NCBI GenBank assembly: GCA_013695975.1
Contig: JACCZL010000755.1
Coordinates: forward strand, 1 to 5,962
Length of the DNA: 5,962 nucleotides
From: Chloroflexota bacterium
GTDB taxonomy: Bacteria > Chloroflexota > UBA6077 > JACCZL01
Direction: 5' to 3'
The notes beneath the pieces are model-generated. The model saw only the letters and a list, made by a program, of their open reading frames with translations. It made no database searches and was not told the origin of the DNA. How positions within the stretch are numbered: the first letter of the stretch is position 1; every line of letters starts with the position of its first letter. Position numbers and translations under genes: made by a program. Positions 1 through 5,649 of the stretch are shown here, one piece after another.

Positions 1-480
1 CTGCACGCCGACCCGAACCTCCTCTACGCGCCGGCCGACGGGACGGTGATCGGGATCGATCGGGTCGAGCGGCCGTGGTTCCTCGAGCGGCCGGCCTGGC
101 GGATCAGCGTGTTCCTGTCGGTCTTCGACGTCCACGTGAACCGTTGCCCCAGTCGGGGGCGGATCGTGGCACTACGCGACCTCGACGGGGGCTTTGCGCC
201 GGCCCTCGACTTTCGGCGGTCACACGCCAACCGTCGGCGCGAGATCGCGATCGAGTCTTCGCAAGGACCGTTCCTCGTCGTCCAGGTGGCCGGGTTGCTG
301 GCCCGGCGGATCGTCGGTTGGGTCGGCCCGGGGGACAGCATCGCGGCCGGCCAGAAGCTCGGCATGATCACCTTCGGCTCACGGACCGACCTGCTGGTGC
401 CGGTCGACGCCGGGGAGCCGAGGATGGCGAAAGGGCGTCACGTCACCGGCGGCCAGACACCGGTAGCCCGGTGGTTGTAA
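1..480 (+). CDS. psd: Phosphatidylserine decarboxylase, archaeal/short type (3' part, start outside window)
   Basis: The enzyme decarboxylates phosphatidylserine to phosphatidylethanolamine at the membrane, using a pyruvoyl group made by self-cleavage. The frame is open from base 1, so the N-terminus lies upstream; 159 residues are visible. Numbering from base 1, there is a PADG block at residues 11-14, a block FLSVFDVHVNRCP at 38-50 whose D43/H45 region matches the conserved catalytic Asp/His region, and the C-terminal motif MITFGSR at 122-128. Cleavage is expected between G126 and S127 (bases 376-381), leaving a pyruvoyl alpha chain of about 33 residues. The FGS motif, in place of the LGST motif of the E. 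coli form, and the short tail indicate the short PSD-A type. pssA follows closely, giving the two last steps of phosphatidylethanolamine synthesis side by side. The match is strong; only the true start is unseen. Confidence 0.95.
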   Translation: MHADPNLLYAPADGTVIGIDRVERPWFLERPAWRISVFLSVFDVHVNRCPSRGRIVALRDLDGGFAPALDFRRSHANRRREIAIESSQGPFLVVQVAGLLARRIVGWVGPGDSIAAGQKLGMITFGSRTDLLVPVDAGEPRMAKGRHVTGGQTPVARWL

Positions 481-490
481 GATAGGGGAT

Positions 491-495
491 GGGAG
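491..495 (+). promoter_or_regulatory. Ribosome binding site deciding the pssA start
   Basis: GGGAG sits five bases before the ATG at 501. The in-frame ATG at 489 has no comparable site at the right distance (a GGGG run directly abuts it), so 501 is the better start. Confidence 0.5.
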
Positions 496-500
496 TCGGC

Positions 501-1250
501 ATGGACCGGTGTGGCTGGAAAGCGCGACTGGCGGGGCGGGGCCGCACGCTCGCGCACTTGATGACCTTCACGAATCTCGCCTGCGGGTTCGGGGCGATCC
601 TGCTCGCATTCGACGGGTACGCCAGCTACGCCCTCAGTCTGGTCTTCCTGGCCGGCGTGCTCGACTTTTTCGACGGAATGCTGGCCCGCCTGGCGGAGCA
701 CGCCAGCCCGATCGGCCGCGAGCTCGATTCACTGGCTGACCTCGTGTCGTTCGGGGTCGTGCCGGCCCTCCTGGCCTATCAACACCAGTGGGGGCCACCG
801 CGGATGGTGGTCGGGCTGGTCTGCCTGGCGTTCGTGGTCGGCGGGGCCTGGCGACTGGCGCTGTTCAACGTCCTGGAGCCGGTCCGTGAGTTTCGGGGCC
901 TGCCGATCACCGTCGCCGGCGCGCTGCTGGCCGCGCTGACCGGACTGTCTTGGGTCGACGAGCCCTGGCCGTGGCCGGTGCTGGCGATGTGTACGCTGGC
1001 GCTGGTCTTCCTGATGGTCAGCCGCGTACGGTTCGTCAAGCTCTCGCAGCTCCTGTCGTCATTGCGGCGCCGAGCGCCCGAGGCGGCTCGCTTGACGGTG
1101 GTGCTCTCGGCCCTGCTCACGCTCGCGATCGTGGTGGTTCCCCTGCCCCAGGCGGTGGTCGCGCTCGGGGCGATCTACATCGTCCTCAACCTGGTCGAGA
1201 ACCGCCGCTCACACGCACCGCCCGCGATTCAGGAGGAGCCCGCCGGCTAG
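501..1250 (+). CDS. pssA: CDP-diacylglycerol--serine O-phosphatidyltransferase
   Basis: This integral membrane enzyme joins serine to CDP-diacylglycerol, giving phosphatidylserine and CMP. The CDP-alcohol phosphatidyltransferase signature is complete: counting from the ATG at 501, D55, D58-G59, A62-R63, G72, D76 and D80 fit DxxDGxxAR(x8)GxxxDxxxD exactly. The preceding block LMTFTNLACGFGAI is typical of the serine transferase branch. About six to eight hydrophobic segments follow one another to the C-terminus, including a long one near residues 195-230. Length is 249 residues, usual for the family; starting at ATG 489 would add four residues, but the Shine-Dalgarno site favours 501. The gene starts 20 bases after psd, which uses its product, so the two are probably one operon. 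Substrate alcohols other than serine are possible in this superfamily, but the psd neighbour argues for serine. Confidence 0.93.
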   Translation: MDRCGWKARLAGRGRTLAHLMTFTNLACGFGAILLAFDGYASYALSLVFLAGVLDFFDGMLARLAEHASPIGRELDSLADLVSFGVVPALLAYQHQWGPPRMVVGLVCLAFVVGGAWRLALFNVLEPVREFRGLPITVAGALLAALTGLSWVDEPWPWPVLAMCTLALVFLMVSRVRFVKLSQLLSSLRRRAPEAARLTVVLSALLTLAIVVVPLPQAVVALGAIYIVLNLVENRRSHAPPAIQEEPAG

Positions 1251-1259
1251 AATGACCGC

Positions 1260-2249
1260 GTGAGCGAGCTGCGCCAGCTTCGGGGCCCGGCCCTGGTCCT
1301 GCTGGCCCTGGTGGCGATCGGGACGTTCGGCTACGCGGCGATCGAGGGATGGCCGTTCCTCGACGCCCTCTACATGACCGTCACCACGCTGGCGACGGTC
1401 GGCTTCGGCGAAGTCCACCCGCTCTCGGCGGCGGGCCGGATCTTTACCATCGGTTTGATTATCCTTGGCGTCGGCGGCGCGCTGTACACGCTGACCGCGA
1501 TCGTGCAGTGGGTCTTCGAAGGTCACCTCGGACAGGCCTGGGAGCGGCGAAGGATGCAGCGGCGGGTGGACGGTCTGGATCGGCACTTCATCCTCTGCGG
1601 CTACGGCCGAGTTGGGCGCCAGGTGGCACGAGACTTTCGCCAGGCAGGGGTCGAGTTCGTGGTTGTCGACGTCAACCAGGCATCGCTCGACCTGGCGGCC
1701 GAGGACGGCTTCCTGTGCGTGCGGGGCGACGCCACCGGTGACGAGACGCTCATTCGGGCCGGCATCCGGCGCGCGCGTGGGCTCGTGACCTGCGTCAACA
1801 GCGACGCCGACAACATCTTCGTGACCCTGTCGGCGCGGACGCTCCAACCAGACCTGTTCATCGTCGCGCGCGGCAACAACGACGACGCCGCGCCCAAGCT
1901 CGCGCGGGTCGGGGCGAACCGCGTCGTCTCGCCATATAGCATCGGCGGGCGACAGATGGCGATGCTGGCAGTCCGTCCGGCCGCTGTCGAGTTTGTCGAG
2001 ACCGTGCTCCACGGGGCGGACGTCGAGCTGCTGCTCGAGGACGTCTCGGTCGCCGACCAGTCGCCGCTCGTCGGTCGCACAGTCGAGCAGCTCCAACAGG
2101 AGGTGGCGCCCGGCGTAGTCGTGCTGGCGATCAGCCGCGACGGCCACCTGCTCACCCAGCCGGCCTCGGAGACCGAGATCCACCGCGGGGACGAGCTGGT
2201 GGTGTTCGGCACGCCGGACCAGCTCAAGGCGCTCGAAGGGATGGCGTAG
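1260..2249 (+). CDS. Two-transmembrane K+ channel with C-terminal RCK (TrkA-N/TrkA-C) domain, MthK-like
   Basis: This is a ligand-gated potassium channel subunit of 329 residues, close to the length of MthK. The first membrane helix is at about residues 10-28, the pore helix and selectivity filter TVGFGE at 46-51 (F replaces the common Y), and the second membrane helix at about 60-85. A charged linker (ERRRMQRR, 95-102) leads to the RCK N domain: GYGRVG at 114-119 supplies the GxGxxG nucleotide loop and D137 ends the second strand, which suggests NAD(H) or another nucleotide ligand. The TrkA-C part follows from about residue 245 to the end. The GTG start at 1260 is the only reasonable one before the first helix; an AGGAGGAG at 1231-1238 is too distant to serve it directly. 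It lies nine bases after pssA and is probably co-transcribed. Family assignment is very secure; ligand and direction of physiological K+ flow are unknown. Confidence 0.93.
   Translation: MSELRQLRGPALVLLALVAIGTFGYAAIEGWPFLDALYMTVTTLATVGFGEVHPLSAAGRIFTIGLIILGVGGALYTLTAIVQWVFEGHLGQAWERRRMQRRVDGLDRHFILCGYGRVGRQVARDFRQAGVEFVVVDVNQASLDLAAEDGFLCVRGDATGDETLIRAGIRRARGLVTCVNSDADNIFVTLSARTLQPDLFIVARGNNDDAAPKLARVGANRVVSPYSIGGRQMAMLAVRPAAVEFVETVLHGADVELLLEDVSVADQSPLVGRTVEQLQQEVAPGVVVLAISRDGHLLTQPASETEIHRGDELVVFGTPDQLKALEGMA
1540..1544 (+). promoter_or_regulatory. Possible internal ribosome binding site in the channel gene
   Basis: GGGAG lies nine bases before the in-frame ATG at 1554 (Met99), which sits in the linker between the second membrane helix and the RCK domain. 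Initiation here would make a soluble RCK-only subunit of 231 residues, as is known for MthK from its internal Met107. The site is purine-rich within an Arg/Glu-coding stretch, so chance is possible. Confidence 0.35.
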
Positions 2250-2272
2250 GCCGCTGTCGGCACGCCGCGGCC
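2249..2272 (+). terminator. Weak hairpin between convergent genes, possible terminator
   Basis: GGCCGC at 2249-2254 pairs with GCGGCC at 2267-2272 around a 12-base loop. An alternative pairing is GGCGT at 2243-2247 with ACGCC at 2262-2266. It falls in the 35-base gap between the convergent channel and CinA-like genes, where a bidirectional terminator would be expected, but there is no T-run on either side and short GC stems are frequent in this DNA. Confidence 0.2.
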
Positions 2273-2284
2273 GCCGCCCGTCGC

Positions 2285-2848
2285 TTACGGACGCGCGGGC
2301 TGTTCTCGGAGCGCGGTGTGGAGGAGCTGGAGGGCCGCGATGGCGAAGGCGAGCATGTTCGGGGCTCGGTCGTGTCGCTCGGTCCGCAGCGTCGTCGTCC
2401 ACTCGCCGACGCCGACGACGGCGATGCAGGCGTGGCCGGGCGGGTCGCCGTAGCGATTGCCTGATGGGCCGGTCGCGCCGGTTTCGCCGATGGCCCAGGC
2501 CACGCCCATGAGCGTGCGGACGCCTCGCGCCAGGACGAGGGCGTGTCCCTCGGTCGCGGGCCTTGGGTCGGCGAGGGTGGCGTCGTCCAGACGCAAGAGG
2601 CCGGCCTTGGCGGCGCGGGTGTAGACGACGGCCCCGCCCTGGAAGTAGGCGGACGCCCCGGGTACGGCCAGCAAGGCGGCCGCGATCAGGCCGCCGGCCG
2701 AGGACTCGGCCACCGCGACCGTCTCTCCACGCGCGATGAGCGCCGCGCCGACGACCTCGCCCGTTCGGAGCAGCTCGGCCAGGGACCCCTCGCCAGTCGG
2801 ACCGGCCAGACGCTCCTCCCCAGGCGACCCACCCGGTTGGGCTGTCAC
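2285..2848 (-). CDS. CinA C-terminal-domain family protein (nicotinamide-nucleotide amidohydrolase-like)
   Basis: Stand-alone CinA C-terminal domains (PncC) deamidate nicotinamide mononucleotide in pyridine nucleotide salvage. In this 187-residue protein the family core is clear: an AESSAGG motif at residues 47-53 (commonly AESCTGG), FQGGAVVYTRAAK at 69-81, whose lysine matches the conserved lysine after the family's Y-x-N block, and GETGATGPSGNRYGDPPGH at 121-139, where classical PncC proteins have a shorter G(I/A)AGPGG loop. S49 and K81 are the likely catalytic pair by analogy. The first 25 residues are Gly/Pro-rich and look disordered. No CinA N-terminal (MoaB/MogA-like) domain is present. 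The start is GTG, overlapping the upstream hydrolase stop as GTGA, which implies translational coupling. The altered motifs place it in a divergent branch, so amidase activity on NMN is probable but not certain. Confidence 0.85.
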   Translation of the reverse strand: MTAQPGGSPGEERLAGPTGEGSLAELLRTGEVVGAALIARGETVAVAESSAGGLIAAALLAVPGASAYFQGGAVVYTRAAKAGLLRLDDATLADPRPATEGHALVLARGVRTLMGVAWAIGETGATGPSGNRYGDPPGHACIAVVGVGEWTTTLRTERHDRAPNMLAFAIAALQLLHTALREQPARP

Positions 2849-3837
2849 GGGACGCTGCCCACGCTGATGCGGGTGCCGACGGTGTTCTGGACGTAGGCGT
2901 CGGGCAGCGCATGGTAGGTCTGGAACATGGCGCGGTAGCCCGTACAGTGGGTCGGGGCGATGATGGCCGGCTCGAGGGTGGCCAGGGCCTCGACGACGCG
3001 CGGAATGCGAGCCTGGAAGGCGCCAGGCCCGAGGTGGAAACCGCCGACGATCGCGTGGACCGTCGGGACACCGGTGATCGCCCGGGCGTGCTGGACGGTG
3101 TTGACGATGCCCGCGTGGCCGCAGCCGCTGAGGACCACCAGACCTTTGCCCGCCACGTTGATGACCAGTCCCTGGTCGTCACAGATCAGCGGGTCCGGCT
3201 CGAGCGTGCCGTCGGACAGCTCCTTGTGGTGGGCCGGCGCGCCGGTCTCGTAGTCGTTGGTGCGGGCGACCTGGCCCGTCACCAGCACCATGCCCTCGAG
3301 CACGAAGGAGGGCTCCATCGTTTCGACGAGCTCGAGCCCGGCGTCGCGCAGGCCCTGGCGCGAGGGCGGGACCGTCCGCGAGCGCGAGCCGTCCGGGTAG
3401 ACGTTGACTCGGGTCAGGTAGGCATCTGGGTGGAGGGTCAGCGGGAAGTCGAGCCGCCGAAGGCGCTCATGCAGGCCGATCAGGCCGAGGGTATGGTCCC
3501 AGTGTCCGTGCGAAAGGACGATGCAGTTCCAGTCCTTAGGCTGCAGCCCGAGACAGTCCAGGTTGTGGACCAGACCGTCAGGACTGCCGCCGGCGTCGAA
3601 GAGCAGCGACCTGGACACGCCGGCACGAGTCACGGTCACCTGCATCGCGAGTCCGTGGCCACCGACGAAGGGATTCCTCTTTTCCTCCGCCAGCAGCGTC
3701 GACACCAGCGGCGCACCCTTCTCGGGCGTGAGGCGCTCGACGGCGCCACCGCCGGGCAGCGACGCGTCGACCAGGTTGTCGTAGAGCGTGGTGACCTCCA
3801 CACGGTCGACCGGCGCCAGTTCGATCCGTTCGCCCAT
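2845..3837 (-). CDS. Metallo-beta-lactamase-fold hydrolase, dihydropterin-ribofuranosyl-aminobenzene-phosphate synthase-like
   Basis: The protein has the binuclear metal site of the metallo-beta-lactamase fold: SHGHWDH at residues 109-115 (H110, H112, D114, H115), then SGCGHAGIVN, GGFHLG and PTHCTG blocks that supply further histidines and are typical of the group with archaeal MJ0301 (COG1237), annotated as a pterin-arabinose/ribofuranosyl aminobenzene phosphate synthase-type enzyme. An early TLYDNLVD block is also characteristic of that group. Length is 330 residues from the ATG at 3837, which has GGAGG eight bases upstream. The frame stays open to a TTG at 3969, adding 44 residues with no recognisable homology; I reject that start. 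No signal peptide is seen, so it is probably cytoplasmic. Its TGA overlaps the GTG of the CinA-like gene. The fold and subgroup are secure; the substrate is unknown, and methanopterin synthesis is not implied. Confidence 0.87.
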   Translation of the reverse strand: MGERIELAPVDRVEVTTLYDNLVDASLPGGGAVERLTPEKGAPLVSTLLAEEKRNPFVGGHGLAMQVTVTRAGVSRSLLFDAGGSPDGLVHNLDCLGLQPKDWNCIVLSHGHWDHTLGLIGLHERLRRLDFPLTLHPDAYLTRVNVYPDGSRSRTVPPSRQGLRDAGLELVETMEPSFVLEGMVLVTGQVARTNDYETGAPAHHKELSDGTLEPDPLICDDQGLVINVAGKGLVVLSGCGHAGIVNTVQHARAITGVPTVHAIVGGFHLGPGAFQARIPRVVEALATLEPAIIAPTHCTGYRAMFQTYHALPDAYVQNTVGTRISVGSVP

Positions 3838-3845
3838 CTCGAGAG

Positions 3846-3850
3846 CCTCC
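3846..3850 (-). promoter_or_regulatory. Ribosome binding site deciding the hydrolase start
   Basis: On the minus strand GGAGG lies eight bases before the ATG at 3837. The alternative TTG at 3969 has no clear site of this quality, so this supports the shorter protein. Confidence 0.6.
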
Positions 3851-3877
3851 ACTCGCTTGAGGGTTACCGACAGGGTA

Positions 3878-3906
3878 CCTGCCCCGTGGTCGCCACGCCA
3901 GGCAGG
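3878..3906 (-). promoter_or_regulatory. Inverted repeat / leader hairpin upstream of the hydrolase gene
   Basis: CCTGCC at 3878-3883 pairs with GGCAGG at 3901-3906, and inside it CGTGG at 3885-3889 pairs with CCACG at 3893-3897 around a three-base loop. A 1/3-base internal loop separates the two stems, for 11 base pairs in all. It lies about 40 bases before the hydrolase ATG, so it could act as RNA in the leader or as a protein-binding dyad for either divergent gene. If the TTG start at 3969 were real it would be coding. Confidence 0.35.
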
Positions 3907-4003
3907 GCCAGGGTCTCGGGCGGAAGCTGGCGCTCGGGAATAGTCGTAGGTCGGGGTCTGTTGTCCCAAGCAGGTAAGCGTCGCCGAACGGGACGCGCCA
4001 AAG

Positions 4004-4009
4004 AGGAGG
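4004..4009 (+). promoter_or_regulatory. Strong ribosome binding site of the DsbA-fold gene
   Basis: AGGAGG lies seven bases before the GTG at 4017. It fixes this GTG as the start despite the weak codon. Confidence 0.8.
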
Positions 4010-4016
4010 CTCGCTC

Positions 4017-4610
4017 GTGAGTCAGGGAAACGGCAAGACGACCGTCGACTTTTACTTTGATCCGATCTGTCCGTGGGCGTGGCGAACGTCCCTCTGGATC
4101 CGCGAGGTCGCGAAGGTCCGGCCGATCGACGTCCACTGGAAGTTCCTGAGCCTGGAGGAGATCAACCGTCCGGCCGGGACGCTCAAGGATTCGCACCTCC
4201 AGAGCCGCGGCCCATTCCGGGCGATGACCCTGGCTCGTCGGCTCGGCGGTGAGGACGCGGTCGACAAGCTGTACCTGGCGCTTGGTCAGGCCCGCCACGA
4301 CCGCGACGAGGATCTCGCGGAGACGTCGGTCGTGACGGCGGCGCTCGAGGAGGCCAAACTCAGCCCGAGCCTGCTCGAGGAGGCGCTGAGCGATCCTTCG
4401 ACCGAGCAGGAGTACCTCGCCGAGCACGAGGCCGTCGTCGAGCGTGGCGGCTTCGGAGTGGCGACGCTGGTGATCGACGGCAGCGACCCGATCTTTGGCC
4501 CGGTGATCCAGCCCGTCCCCAGCGGCGAGGAGGCCGGCCGCCTCTTCGACCACGTCGCGTCGATGAGCACGCTGCCGTTCTTCTTCGAGCTCAAGCGCAA
4601 CCGGAAGTAG
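4017..4610 (+). CDS. DsbA-fold thioredoxin-like protein, mycothiol-dependent nitroreductase Rv2466c-like, single cysteine
   Basis: The 197-residue protein has the two-part thioredoxin/DsbA fold. Its opening strand and helix (VDFYFDPICPWAWRTSLWI, 10-28) and its end (FGPVI...GEEAGRLFD...FFFELKR) closely resemble Mycobacterium tuberculosis Rv2466c, an oxidoreductase that uses mycothiol. No signal peptide is present, so it is cytoplasmic, unlike true DsbA. Two active-site changes stand out: the CPWC motif is CPWA, so C18 is the only cysteine in the whole protein, and the loop that normally reads G-T/V-P-T reads GVAT, so the cis-proline is replaced by alanine (codon gcg, one base from ccg). A monothiol mechanism, a glutathione-transferase-like role, or a binding role are all possible. 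The start is GTG with an excellent Shine-Dalgarno site. It is a lone gene, divergent from the hydrolase and convergent with dgcA, ten bases apart. The family is secure, the activity is not. Confidence 0.86.
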   Translation: MSQGNGKTTVDFYFDPICPWAWRTSLWIREVAKVRPIDVHWKFLSLEEINRPAGTLKDSHLQSRGPFRAMTLARRLGGEDAVDKLYLALGQARHDRDEDLAETSVVTAALEEAKLSPSLLEEALSDPSTEQEYLAEHEAVVERGGFGVATLVIDGSDPIFGPVIQPVPSGEEAGRLFDHVASMSTLPFFFELKRNRK

Positions 4611-4620
4611 CGGGTTAGCC

Positions 4621-5649
4621 TCACGCGCGCAGCGTGGCTCCGAGCCCGGGGCCGCTCGGTAGGGTCATCCGGCCGCCCCGGGCGGCGGCGCCGTCGAAGG
4701 GGTCGGCGGCCAGGAGCAGGTTGCCGTCGAGGTCGAGGGTGTCGCAGAGGGGGGCGAGCTGCGCGGCGGCGCTGATGCCGAGGCCACTCTCGACCATGCA
4801 GCCCAGCATCACCTTGAGGCCGTGGGCACGGGCCGTCTGGATGTGCTCGAGCGCCCGAAGGATGCCGCCGCATTTCTGGAGCTTCACGACTACGCCGTCG
4901 CAGCGACCGCTCACCTTCGGGACGTCGGCCGCCGTGACGCAGCCCTCGTCGGCGTAGACCGGCAGATCGATCTCGCGGGTCACGAGGGCGAGCCCGTCGA
5001 GATCGCCGGACCGGACCGGCTGCTCGACCAGCTCGAGTCCGAACGGCTCGAGCGCGCGGAGGGCCGCGAGGGCCTCCTTGGCATACCAGGCGCCGTTCGC
5101 GTCGACCCGGATCGCCGCGTCGTGCCGCGCCTCGCGCACGGCCCGGAGGTTGGCGGCGTCGTTGGGGGTACCGACCTTGACCTTGAGGAGGGGAAACTCT
5201 CGCGCCGCGCTGGCCTTTTCCGCCATCCGCTCCGGTGTGTCGATGCCGATGGTGAAGGAGCTCGGCGGCAGCTCGCCGCCCAGACCCCAGAGGGCCCAGA
5301 TCGGAGCGTCGTGCCGCTTGCCCAGGAGGTCCCAGAGCGCCAGCTCGAGGCCGGCCCGCGCGGCCGGGTTGCCGTGGGTCCCGCGCTCCCAGTCCTCGAC
5401 GACGGCCCGGATGGCCAAAGGGTCGTCGTACGTTGCAAGGGCTTCGGCCAGGCGGGGTAGCCAGGCCAGGACCCCCTCCTGCGACTCGCCGTAGTAGGCG
5501 TTCGGTGCACACTCGCCCAGGCCGATCAGACCCTCCCACTGGACCCGTACCAGGACGTTGCGGGCGACGGTCGTGGTGCGGCGCGAGATGCCGAAAGGGT
5601 CGCGGAGGGGAAGATCCAGGGGCTCGAAGCTGACCTGAGGGGCGCTCAT
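4621..5649 (-). CDS. dgcA: Enolase-superfamily racemase: N-acetyl-D-glutamate racemase DgcA / dipeptide epimerase
   Basis: The 342-residue protein has an N-terminal capping domain (about 1-120) and a beta-barrel with all active-site residues of the muconate-lactonising subgroup: KxK at K156/K158, metal ligands D183 (DAN), E209 (VEQP) and D234 (ADE), and a second catalytic lysine K256 (VKLQKCGG). SFTIGID at 131-137, GCMVES at 283-288 and DLDG at 306-309 match L-Ala-D/L-Glu-type dipeptide epimerases, whose DxD binds the substrate amino group. DgcA, a member of the same group, interconverts N-acetyl-D- and L-glutamate and is encoded next to DgcN. The ATG overlaps the stop of the upstream DUF1611/DgcN-type gene as ATGA, so the two are translationally coupled; this neighbour is why I prefer DgcA. 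Superfamily and subgroup are certain; the choice between N-acetyl-glutamate and dipeptide is inferred from context. Confidence 0.88.
   Translation of the reverse strand: MSAPQVSFEPLDLPLRDPFGISRRTTTVARNVLVRVQWEGLIGLGECAPNAYYGESQEGVLAWLPRLAEALATYDDPLAIRAVVEDWERGTHGNPAARAGLELALWDLLGKRHDAPIWALWGLGGELPPSSFTIGIDTPERMAEKASAAREFPLLKVKVGTPNDAANLRAVREARHDAAIRVDANGAWYAKEALAALRALEPFGLELVEQPVRSGDLDGLALVTREIDLPVYADEGCVTAADVPKVSGRCDGVVVKLQKCGGILRALEHIQTARAHGLKVMLGCMVESGLGISAAAQLAPLCDTLDLDGNLLLAADPFDGAAARGGRMTLPSGPGLGATLRA

Larger units (their letters stand above)
3838..4016 (+). promoter_or_regulatory. Divergent intergenic region between the hydrolase and DsbA-fold genes
   Basis: These 179 bases separate two genes that point away from each other, so promoters for both strands must lie here or nearby. 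On the minus strand a TTGGGA at 3964-3969 and GACTAT, 18 bases further, make a poor sigma-70-like pair (4/6 and 3/6 matches), which I do not call as a promoter. The region also holds the dyad at 3878-3906 and Shine-Dalgarno sites at each end. No recognisable regulator site, tRNA or small gene is visible. Confidence 0.6.

Noticed and set aside
489..500. Upstream ATG for pssA
   Set aside because: It lacks a spaced Shine-Dalgarno site; the ATG at 501 has GGGAG at five bases. The difference is only four residues.
1209..3182. Very long minus-strand open frame (657 codons) across the channel, CinA-like and hydrolase genes
   Set aside because: It is antisense or out of frame to three genes with clear protein families, and its translation is Arg/Ser/Pro-rich with no motif; long empty frames are common in GC-rich DNA.
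3838..3969. 44-residue N-terminal extension of the hydrolase from a TTG start
   Set aside because: The extension has no recognisable similarity, while the ATG at 3837 has GGAGG at eight bases and lies just before the conserved first strand.
3936..3969. TTGGGA / GACTAT pair as a sigma-70 promoter on the minus strand
   Set aside because: Only 4/6 and 3/6 matches to consensus with an 18-base spacer; no better than chance in this region.
2911..4020. 369-codon plus-strand frame opposite the hydrolase
   Set aside because: It is the antisense shadow of the metallo-hydrolase, which has complete metal-binding motifs; no motif is seen in the shadow.
4611..4620. Terminator between the convergent DsbA-fold and dgcA genes
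   Set aside because: The ten-base gap has no stem longer than two base pairs and no T-run.
4286..5539. 417-codon minus-strand frame overlapping dgcA and the DsbA-fold gene
   Set aside because: It overlaps dgcA in another frame, runs antisense into the DsbA-fold gene, and is low-complexity Arg/Gly/Pro; both real genes carry complete family motifs.
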